Part shown: positions 14,001-26,000 of the stretch, in pieces
Layout of the letters: every line of letters begins with the position of its first letter
Numbering within the stretch: the stretch's first letter is position 1
From: Acheta domesticus
Taxonomy: Eukaryota; Arthropoda; Insecta; Orthoptera; Gryllidae
Assembly: GCA_031308135.1 (NCBI GenBank)
Contig: JAHLJT010004567.1
Span: 134,182,991-134,246,990, forward strand
Length of the DNA stretch: 64,000 nt
Direction: 5' to 3'
Notes under the pieces: generated by a model
The model's input: the letters and a program-made list of their open reading frames with translations, nothing else
The model's database searches: none
Told to the model about the DNA's origin: nothing
Translations under genes and position numbers: made by a program

Positions 14001-17000
14001 ATGCAAATAAACCTCGTCAGACTGCACAAACTATGGTGTTAACAGAAAGCGTAAATATTGTCGAATCTAAGCCTTCTAAGCAAGTCGCCACAAAAATTGC
14101 TACCAGCAGGAAGGACTGAAATATTGAGGTGGCCTTGATAGTATTGAAGCGTGGAACGGAAAAGTTAATTGAATGGATCGGGGAGTGTCTCATCTTGTAG
14201 ATAATGGTGTGGAAAACGTTGCTTTGAGGCCTTTGGCCTCAAAATTTTACTTTTTAAGGCTCTAAAACGCTTTGTTTATGAGTTATTTGCCGATATAGGT
14301 TGACGTGTGATGCAGGTTGCATCTTACATGATTATTTCGATGCGTTTTTTTAAAGAAATCATCCATGTTTTTAAAGTCAAAATGGAATTCGTCAAGTCTC
14401 CGTGAAATTCTCTTTCTTTGGAGCCCTCATTTATAAAAATTGGTTGCGTGTGAGAGACGGAACCCAAAGGTATACTACTGAAATAATACAGGAGACGATT
14501 ATGCGCCCCCCCCCCCCCCCCCCCAGTTTTACTGTATGGATGTGAAACTTCAGTTCAAAATCAAGAAGATTGTAGGAGGATTGGAATCAGCAGAAATGAG
14601 ATTTCTGAGAGGAGTTAAGGGCTGTACATTAATACTGATTGATTTGTTTGTGTTTCCGGGCACGTCAACTATTTACATCATTAGCCCTGTAAGTATAACG
14701 TGAGTTTTTTTTCGGGAGGTGGCAGTGATTTTTTCCCTGCTGGATGGTGAGATCTGGCACCGACCTCCCATTGACTAGCGGGGTTTTCTCCTCAACCATG
14801 TATCTCCCACCAGCGGGGCACCGCTCCAGCTGGGACAAGCTATAAGCTCCCGACCGGTCTACCGGCTTGTGTGGTAGAGTAGTGCATGTTAGTGTAACTG
14901 TGTGTGTAAGGGGAGAGGATAGGATAAGGAAGATAAAGGAAAGATTGCGTGCGGTCCTTGGCCCCGTTTGTTAGGGTACTGCTCCGGCATTCACCTGGTG
15001 TTGATTGAAGAAACCACGGGTAACTACTGATCAGAGCAGCTGGCCGCTAGAATTCTCCTAAGGACAGCAAATGAATTCGATCTAGCTGACAAGCTAGTGT
15101 CGAAAATCTTGCTGCCGTCAGGACTCAAATCTAGGACCTCCTGGTCAGAGGGACTGCAGTGACGTTAGTTGATGCACTGAGCCATCTCTTCCGGTCTATT
15201 CATTAAGAGACCAAATAAAAAGTAAAGAAAATAAGAGAGGAATTAGGGAAAGAAACAGTAAATGACAAAATTAAGAAGTACAGACAGCAATGGGTGACAT
15301 ATATTGGGAATATGCCGCGAAACAGACTTCCAGTGCAAACCCTGAGGAAAGTGCAAGCTGTGAGAAAAGAGAAACATTGGAAGGCCAAGAATGGGATGGA
15401 AAGAGGCTGGAACAGGCAATATGCCAAATCCATAAAGGATGATGATGATGATGATATTACTATTTAAACTACAATTTATCTCTGAATTAACACATCTCAG
15501 TCATAATTTTTTGTAAAACTCTTGTTGATATTCCCTGAAGGCTAGGAATTTTTATTTCAAATAGGTTTTAAATGAATTCTAAAAGATTAATTTGTATATA
15601 TATAACAAAAGCCTGAATGACAAACAAAGAAATATGATATAATACACAATTTCTAACTTAAGAAGCATCCAACTGCCTGGAATTACTTTCACGAAGCGCA
15701 GTAAAATCAGAGTGGCCGGCTATGTTTGTCACCAAATTACACAAAAAAATACCCAACATGACCTTATTTGAAGATGTTTCTGATGACTCATTTCATAAGG
15801 GGGGGGGCAAAATTTCAACAAACATGAGACCTGCACCATTCTCTTAAGTGTCCTCTACGCTATCTAATGTCTAAATTTAATCAAAAGTTTTGTGCCGTTT
15901 TTAAGAAAAATGGTTTAAAGGAAGTAGAAATTGCCTATGTTTGACACAAAATTTTGCAAAAAGTACTCATATTTTTGAAAAATTGATCATAACAATATTT
16001 TTAGATGTTTTTCATGAACACATTTCATTAAGAAAAAAATTGTATCTTCAAAATTGTAATTGCAGGAAGATGCTGAAAAATATGAAATATTTTCAATTTT
16101 TGAAAAATCAGGATTTCCAACGAACAAGTGACCTGCGTCTTTCTCTTAAATGTACTTCACACTATCCAATTACAAAGTTTAATCAAATATGCTGAAATAA
16201 TTTTTTTGAAAATTTTGGAAACATCCCAGGTGCTTCATCTTCAGTATAAATTTAAAATTAAAACTCAAATTAAAAATATCAGTTTCAAAAGCCAGTTAGA
16301 TTGGGGAATATCAATTTTGGAGAAAACCTGCTGAAAAGTTGAGCCGCTAGTGTTGTTCATGGACGGACGGATGTTTTACTGTCAATTGATTTTTCAGTAT
16401 CAAGGACCCACAAAACATGGATACTGACTACATGTGTTAGAGGATTTTTTTTCTAAATTTAGCATCTGGATTTATCCACTTTTTCTTTGCCAGGGCCCTG
16501 TGATAACAAGTTTTCTTCTGAAAATTTGGGATTTTTTGGCCAACATTACATAACATTCTCTTTAATGGTAAGCAGTAGCAAGAAAGTAAAAAATTGGAGA
16601 TGTCACTGAAAAATTCTTGTTTTTGATATTACACATATTTCACTTAATATTGCGCCAATACTAACTAAATTTTCAAAAAATTGTACATGACCTTAGTGAA
16701 AGAACTAATGATGGAGAACAAATTTCTTTTCCAGAAACAATCTGTATCTTTACATTTGTAGTTGAAGGAAGACACCAAAATAATTTCAATCTTTAACAAT
16801 ATTCGAAAATTCAGAATTAAGATTAAAAATCAGACCTATGCCACCTTTATAAGAGTATTTCAGTCTATTCTTACAATCAATTTAAAGAAAAATTTTGGAG
16901 CTATTTTTGAGAAAATTTTGATAATGCCCCCAGGACCTTTGTGTTAAGTACCCCCAAAATTTAAGAATGTTATTCAAAATTGCAGAACCTGCAAAGGGGC

Positions 17001-20000
17001 CAGATCCACAAGTGTTTATTCAGTTTGGAAAAAATTAGATTAGGCGCCGGTGTTGTTCCCAGGCAAACAAGGAGACTGACAAATGGACGTTTTTAAACTA
17101 GTGGTACTATAGAATGGTACATTTTTTTTCCCACACACTAGTTTGATTCGTAAGTTCTTTGGTCTGGGGTAGCTCTTAAATCTTGTTTCATCCTCTAGCC
17201 AGCTGCCTTCAATCGGCGCACAAACAACATCTTTTTGAAATTGTCTCAATTTCTCAGGTTCATAATGGTAGAAACGAAATATTACTTCAAGAATATTATA
17301 GAAGAGAACTAGTGGGGCAACAGAATGGTGCAGACTTCCTCATAGTGAAGTTTTCTAATATCCTAGAGTGGTCTGGCCCCGTCCTCTTGCCAAGTGCCAT
17401 AGAGCTGCACAAAGTACATTTCTTTGACATTTTCTCAATTTTAAGTTTACTAATACAGTAATCCCTCAATATTTGCAAGAGTTAGGTTCCCCCAAAACAT
17501 CGCGAATGTTAAATCCACAAATGTTGAGTCTATCTTTTAATGAAGAAAGGTGGGTTATGTTCCTCGATATTGAAAAACTGTTTAAAAAACAAAGAAAAAA
17601 ATCTGACAATCAATTACAGTATAACGGAGTAAGGACTACCACAAACAAAATTCACAATGAACATCCCAAGGAGAAGGAATAAAATAATGTTTGAAACTTA
17701 TTTCAACGTTGAAAGTGATTGGATATAGGATTTGGCAATTTTTTTGTTTCATCACTATCCTTGTTGTTCTCATATCCAAATATGGAAGAGTTGCTGTTTC
17801 TATTCTCTCTTAAATTTCGAAGTTATTTCCATGCTCGTATCACATTCGAATGCCAGTTCCACCAGAGCTTCTTGATTTTACAATGCCATTAACAGTTTTT
17901 ACATTGAAGTTGCTTCAGGACACTGTTTTGCTTCTGTTACTTCATCATTACTGTCGAGGTTTCTTCACTGATTATTTCCCAAAGCTCTTCTACAATGAGC
18001 TCATTATAACGAGAGCTGCACAGATCCTGAATGGCTTTTCTGTTCATTTGGCCGAAACCCTTACCTCCAATTTGACGCAACTGAATTGAATTATTTTACA
18101 GTTATGTTATTCTATAAATGTGAATTGACATGTCATCTTTGAAATTTTCGCAGAAAGTGATACTTTGAGCTCCAATGTCTGTTGAGTTCGTTTCCCAGAT
18201 GGCGCTGATAAAGGAAATGAAAGGTGCCTGCTTTCAAAAACAATGTAATATGACCAAAAGATTCACTCGCGAATATTAAAACCAGTGGCATTTCTCTAAT
18301 CACGAATGTTCAGAATTCACAAATAGCGAATTCACGGATGTAGAGAGATTACTGTAGTAGTACCAAAATATAATCTGATGAATTCTGGAAAATGATTTTC
18401 CCCAGCTTTGTTAATACTTACTCCATACTCTGTATATACTCCATATATATGTGCGTATATGAGAGTAAAAATCCACTGTTCATACCAGAAACATACATGG
18501 CAAGATTTTACATTAAAAAACAGCACTTCCTTCTGTGAATTACAGTACTTTCTATATTACTAGAGTATCCAAGAAAATAATATATTTCATTACAATAAAA
18601 CTGTATCAACTGTCTTCCAGCATTTACTTATTATTTGAATAATTGAATTTTTATTGTTGTTAATATTTTATTGCTAATAGATTTACACAAGCCTAATGTA
18701 TCAGAATAGCAAAATAAAAGTACTGCAATGTCTGTATTTTTATTCTTGTTAAGTAACATATTTATTTCTATATTCTAATTATGAATACTTAGATAGATTA
18801 CAAGAAAATTGGCATTTGGCCTGTGTTAAGTAAATCGGACTTTATTACTGATACATAAACGACATGGCAAAATTGGTGAATGCGGGCTACAAGTATTCCT
18901 GTATGAAAACTGAGTAACCTGAGGGTGTCTGTCGATAACAGTTAAAACTCTTCCAATCCATAATTCAGGGGAAGCAAGGTGTTACTGGCAGCGATGCCAT
19001 ATGATTAAATGTGAATCCCAGGACCAACGTTCAAAAATCCTGGTACTTCCACTAAAATTCCTGGTATCAATGATAAATAATTCTGAAACTGTTTATATTA
19101 TAACTATTAAGTCCTTAATGCACATTTTCACTCATCTTGTTCACTCAGCAAGTTCATTAAATTTAACATGATATCAAGTCATTTTATATGGAAACACATT
19201 GAAAAGAAAAAAATTTCTAACTATAAATGGAAGACTAAGACATATCCTTTTCTCCTATAGCATGTGCAGGAAAAATACCATACATACCTGGTATTTAAGT
19301 ATATCAGAATGTCTTCATCCTGGTACATGGTATCTTTATTAAAATCCTGATAAAAATACCAGGATCCTGGTACGTCTGGCAATACTGGGTTACTGGTCTG
19401 CTGGTGGGGATTGATATTTCATATCCTTCTAATCTAATTATTAACTTCCATAGTTCAATAAAAAAATACTATAAAAAACTGTTTGAAGCATTGGAGATAC
19501 CACACTAAGCTATATAATTTTTCTTCTGCAATCTTGTCGCAGAGTTAGTCTACAAAGTATTTTTAGCAAATATTGTGCATAATGTTTTGGTGAATTCTGA
19601 TAAAATTTAAAGTATTTTTAAATTATTGTCTGCTTTTCTTGTTTAAAATTTATTGGTTTGACAACACTCTCTAACAATTTCCGATTGTCTTAGCTGAGAT
19701 CTAGTGATTAGCACTGTGCACTCTTCACAGTATCACAGTCTTTGACTTTTTTGGATAATTGTTTAAGATTTGAAAGCCATGCACAGTTTTTATTATTTCA
19801 ATGGTAATGTTTTGTTTGCTTTTTCATTAAAGAGCTTGCTGTACTGGGTGTAAGATCATATCTTGCCAGGCTTGTTATTCATCTCAATTACCTTAAATCT
19901 TTTGAGCAAATGTTACCTCTTCTCTAACAAAATCTTACCATAGGTTTGGTTTCTGCATGAACATTTTCCTTGTCTTGAAGTGCAGTGTTTGTGGAAGTAC

Positions 20001-23000
20001 TGGGTCTTCTTCCCACAATAACAGGGAAACAACAATTTGCTGTACTAGGAGAATCTCCAAAAACCTGTGACAAAGTCTTTTCCAGCAGCATACAATGTTC
20101 TGCACACTGAAATAAAGTTGAAATTACAAAATTGAACTGAAGTAAAATAATAATTGTGTTACACACCACAATACTAATTATCAAATATCAAATTTTCTAA
20201 AGCAGAAAAAAGAACTTTATTATAAAATTGCAAACTTAACAAGAACTACATTGTTTCAATATTCACCTGTTGATAATGCTCCCACATAAGTCGAGATGAT
20301 GGAGCTAGAGATTCTAATTTGTGAGGAGCAGACAAGTCAGTAATACAGCCAGAAATATCTGTTAATTTTATGCCTTCAGTACTACTTTTTATAATTTTAC
20401 CACCTTAAATGAAAAAATATCAATTTAGTCAGCCATTGAAAACTGCACTCCACTTTTCTCAAGAACTGACACTCACCCTCATAAAAACATATTTCAATAT
20501 CTGGATCTGGTGAATTTTCCATTAACATGCATTTCGCTTTCTCACTGTAAAATGTAACTTTAGGAGTTTTGGCCTTCACGAGATCAACAAATCTGCTGGC
20601 ATACAAATACTTTTTCCAGTGTTTTGCTGGGAGAGTTTCAAAGCTATATATAGCATCTGCACCTTGAATTGGTAATTCAGGAGGTGAATTCCTTACTGGA
20701 CAGCCCTTTCCACCATTTGGTTGATATAATACTATCTGTGAAAGGAAATAAAATATGTTTCAATCGATTGAGCAATATAACAGAATTTTAACAATTAAAC
20801 AGAATTTAGAGCAATGGTATATACCATTGTTCTACACTGAGCAACACAGACACCTTGGGGTCAATCAATTTTAAGTGGTCCAGAATTTAATAAATTGGTT
20901 GCTTAACCATCTTAAAATTCATATTCTGTATATAAATTTCCTTGTTTTGGCTGTTCAAAAACATCTTTATTTTTTTTTTTATTGTACCTGGTTTACAATT
21001 GGTGGCACAAAACGAGTACTGTGCATGACTGTATCTCTGCAGAAACATTTAGGAATAATAGTAATAATAATAATGGCAAATTTAAATGTGAAAAAATAAA
21101 TATAATACTGAATTTATTTGTTATATTTATTAACAATTTTTGTATTAGCCTCTTCAGCATTTAAAATCAAGATGACCATATTTTCAATTACAAACATAGA
21201 TGTCAAGTTGTAGGTTTGTTTTAAAGTAAAGTATATGCAATACTGAAAATTATATAAGTCACTTTTATGTTTATTAATAATAAAGTGTAATTAATTATTT
21301 TAAATCAGTGTACATTTTTGTTTAAAATAGCTTAAAAATAATGATTTCTACTTGGCACAATGTATCCTCAATGTGAAAATAAAGTCTTTTTTTGTGCAAG
21401 TTTAGAATTTTTGTAAAAAATACTGGAAGTTAAATCTAAAAGTTGAAATTTCTACTGAAATTTGTTATCACAGTGATCTAGCATGTGTGCAATTTTCAGA
21501 TCTGGTCTCCAAAAGATATATAACAGTTAAAAATGTAGAAAAACTCCAAAATTCCAATTTTTAAGAGGATGTAATTTTCAAGTGGTGTTTACCATTGATA
21601 TTTTACAAAAAGTAACTATACTGTTATGTGTAAAAGCACATAAAAAATTTAGGGTGTGATTCTATTTCTTCTTATAGAAATTACTCTGAAAATTAAATTT
21701 CATTCATTCGCGTTCCACAGAATTGGTTGCAAATATTTCCCAAATAAAAACATAGAAGGTAGGTAAATAATATTTTGATTTATAGACCAGAGTTATACTG
21801 AATCAAATGCTTTTTATTCTAAAATGCAAGAACAACCCAGAGCTGAGTAATATAGAAAAAAGTAAATGTCCACAAATGCGAAAAGTGGTGCACAGCATAA
21901 AACAAAAATTGCTTGCCATTTGTAAACCAAGTATAATAATTTTAAAAATAAATTGAAGATGTTTTTGAATATCCTAATGAAACTTATGTACAAAATATGA
22001 TTTTTTTTTTCAAGATGTTCGACTGACCAGTGCTGGACCACTTAAAATGGACTGACCCCACGGGTACGTGTAAAAGGTTACACCCACCTGACATTTGAAA
22101 TAAGTGGGAAGAATGTAAAGATCACCAAATATTAATATGCTTAGATATTGGTAAGTAAAGAATTTATTAAAGTTAAATATATGTCATAGCTAATGACAAT
22201 TCTCATTCTTTTGTTTTCTTTCCTGTCTATTTAAATTCTCATAAAGATATTGTTTATCAACACCGAAGAATTTATTGAAGAACATTTACTTGACACAAGC
22301 ATAAAAACACACACATTTACATCTTGGACTGTGGCAATATTTCTTTGACATAACAACAAACAAAAAAGAGAGAGAACAACTATAAAAACTTAGTATATGA
22401 CACAAGTCAATGATTACCTTCTACACTTACCCTCATCCCATCATTTGATATTCTGCAGACATCAACAACTCGTTCCTCTGAACTACTCGTCTTCTTCTTA
22501 AGAAATTCAATGACTACTTCACCATCAGCAACTATACTAAGAATGGCATTTTTAGTGCTGTGTCGAGTAGGTTGTAATCGAATAGAAGAAAGAGGTGATG
22601 ATGTTGGTGCCTTTTGTAATGAAGATGGAGTAGAACTCTCACGAGGATTATCTTGCCTTCTATGTTCTGTGGATCTACTTTCACGAGGGCAAGAACCTGG
22701 AGATTCAAAGGATGTAAGATTTTTTCCTGATGGTATGAAACACTGTTCATTTGATGGTCTTTCTGTGACAGTGTGAATTTCGGAAGACATTTTTTTACCA
22801 AGAGCAACTGACTCCTTCCAGCCAGGCAAGTCGTGCAACAAACAACAACTACAGGCAGAATGCGAGCATGTTGTTCGATTGCAATGTTTATCTACATCAG
22901 CCCTATAATGACTACAGTGACTATTAGGGTCGTTCTCTGTTCCTTTTTGATATGAGCCACTTGAACCTTGAGACAAATGACATTTATCCAAGGATCCTGT

Positions 23001-26000
23001 GCGTTCTTTAATTTTTTCTGGATCACTGTATTTGTCAAAACAATCATTCAGTACACGCTCACCAGAGAATTTTTGATCTCCATACTGCTGTTTGGACTTT
23101 GGTTCTTGAGGGTAGTCTACAACAATCGGACTGCTTTCGCAATTTTTACACTGGCAATTGCTACAATTATTACATTTGGAAAATACACCTTTATGAGCAC
23201 AACTACAGTCAATATCCTGTTGAGAAAGAGATGGTTTGTGGTAACCAGATGGACACTTTCCCACAGCACATCTACTGCCATGAGGTGAAGAGAAACTGCA
23301 ATGTGAAGAACATGTTCGCAACGGTGCAGCTGCACAACTCGCTTCATGAGCTGAATCCAATCGACTGAGACTTTCCACAGCAGGACTTTTGCTGAGGCAA
23401 ACTTCAGAGCTTTTCTTACACCAGCTTAAACTACTGGAACTGCACTTGTCATCACAACCAGTTACTTTCTTTTCATCATGACTAAAATTTCCAGCAGAGC
23501 TTGGAGCTGTTCTATCACATGATATGCAGGGAGATCCTTGTTCTGATTTATGCAATAAATGTCCACTACCAGAGAATGGTGTGGCTGAACAAGATATCCC
23601 ATTCTGGGAGAATACAGAATTTCTTCCATCTTCATTACTCAGAGAAGACGCTTGTTTAAATTTTGATGAACAAAAATTACCAAACCTCTCTTCTGATCTG
23701 CAAAATAAAATAACATTAACCAATCATTTTTACAATAAAATTACAGAAACGAAAGTGCATTCAAAGTAGTAAGGTCTAACAAAAAAGTGAATGAACATGA
23801 CAGCTGTAATATGAGAAAAGTAACTAGATCTACGAAATCAATGCCAGGTGAAAAGCAGGAGTGAAGAAGAGACACTATTTTTCTAAAACTCTCACCGTGA
23901 CCTGTAATGCCGGTTTGAAGACAAACTCTCTCTAGGAGACTGCAACAGAGATTCCTCTGGTAGAGGCTCAAACAACCGAGGCCACAAACCTCGGGATCCT
24001 GAGTTTGTACTTAAATGGGAACTCGTCTTCTGAGAGGGAGTGTTTGTAGAAATGGTTCCTCTGCCACTATCTCCTCCCAGAGATTCCTAAAATATAAAGT
24101 ATTCAGATTTTTATTTATATAATAATATCTGTATTTAAAGCCTGAAATCAGTTAAAAACCTTCTGCATCAACCCAGCAGACAGGATTGGGATCTTGGTCC
24201 CTTACATAGAAGCCTGGTGGAGAATCTGTAACTTCATTACATTGCAGTTCACGCATATTGTCTGTTGAGATATCTCAGCTTCATTGTTGCAATACACCCA
24301 ACTAGAAGAAATTGAGGAGGCACTTGTTCTGTGCATGAATGAAATTAGCAAGTGACTGGTACCAACCTGGAAAGCGGCTCACCTTTGAACTGACAAAACG
24401 GCCCCACCCAGGTCAATAGGCTATATGTTCTTGAAGAGCACAGTGTTCTGGCATAACCAATTGCTAGGCATCTTGTGCACCTGAGGGGGTGGAGTGACAA
24501 TAAGGCCAAGAGTAAGGTATTCACCCCTGCAGTCTGGAAACTTCCTGATACTTTTAAAGCAGTATAGTAGGCTCCTGACACGCTATACAGAGTGTATGTG
24601 ATGTATTGGGGGTAAAAGTTCAATCTATGAGCATTTTCTCGAGCTCCAGAATCCATACCCCTGCTCTTTAACACGTTGACTGCCAAGGCTATATAGGTAG
24701 ATGGTTCACTACTAGGCCAAATGAAAATGAAGATAATTTTTAATTATCTGATGATATGAAATAATTTTTTTGCATTTCCACATAATATAAGTGTAATGCA
24801 TGTCAATATTTTGAAAAAAATGTTGAGGACGCCACGATGTCCCACTACATGATGGTTCAGGATCCATTTAAAACTAAAACAACACTATACGATAGTTCAG
24901 TGAGTATCAGATATATTATTCACAGGGCTCAACAAGATAAACTATGACAGAATAAAATCTTAAGAATATTTTGCAAAAAAATTTTAAAAATCAGAAAAAA
25001 AAACAACAAAATTTTACCTTCTTTCTTATGTATCTGCCTCAGGAAAATCAAAAAATACTAATTGGAGCACAGAATAGCAGGAAACCAACTGCAAGAATGG
25101 CCAGTAAGGAGCACACAATGTAACCAATAATCAACTGATGTCTCACGAACCTGATCTGCAGGCCACGTGACATCTATGTTGTATGTGTCATCCACAAGCC
25201 ACCTGCGAGTTGGTATTGTTTTACCCACACGCCTCTCAAAGAAGAGTGACATGGAAACAGACGAGAGATTGAGGCTGCCGACGGCCACGCAGCGTCTTGC
25301 GTGAGTAACCGCTGTGGCCGCCCGCGGCCTCACGGCAGTCAACATGTTAACTGCACCAAGTTCAATTCTGAATAAAGCAGTTTATCTATTGCTGAGTGTT
25401 GGCGCACTATGTCTATGTCAATTGAGTGTGGCTGTAATTCTTGATCGTACCCCCCCCTCCCGCAAAAAAAGGCTGCATGAGGGGTGTAACTGTCCCAAAG
25501 ATGAAATATGCTTCTTACAGGCATGTTTAGATTTGACAATTGTACAGTACAAATGAAAATTAATGCATTCACATCATAGTCAAAATAAATATTTATTCTG
25601 TTTTTGATGCTCAGCATAGACTCTAAATTTACAGAAACAGACTCAGCTTCAAATTTCTCTATTTATTTCTACAACAGAAAATGGAGATAACAACGAAAAT
25701 AATACTTCAAATACTTACATTTATTTACAAACAGGGAAAATGATTATGAATATTTTGTTCCCTTCCATGAATTCATTTATACATTGTATCAAACTTCCTT
25801 CTGCTTGACAGTTGAGACATTAATGATGCTGACAGTGATTTCTTGGTGACACTTAGTAACAGCTACGCGTGATATAATCTAAACTTGTTGCCACCCACTC
25901 AGAATGAATAAATGAAGAGGATCGAGTGTTGTACCAGCTGAAAACTACTGCCATGCATTTATGAAACCCAATATCAAAATATCACATCATTCAATGTATC

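Noticed and set aside
22510..23368. Open frames on the plus strand and in other minus frames across PLK4 exon 9.
   Set aside because: They are shadows of the PLK4 coding sequence, which alone matches a known family and fits the splice sites.
25058..25345. Open frame of 95 codons inside the piggyBac-like element as a transposase.
   Set aside because: It shows no piggyBac DDD-domain motif and is far too short.
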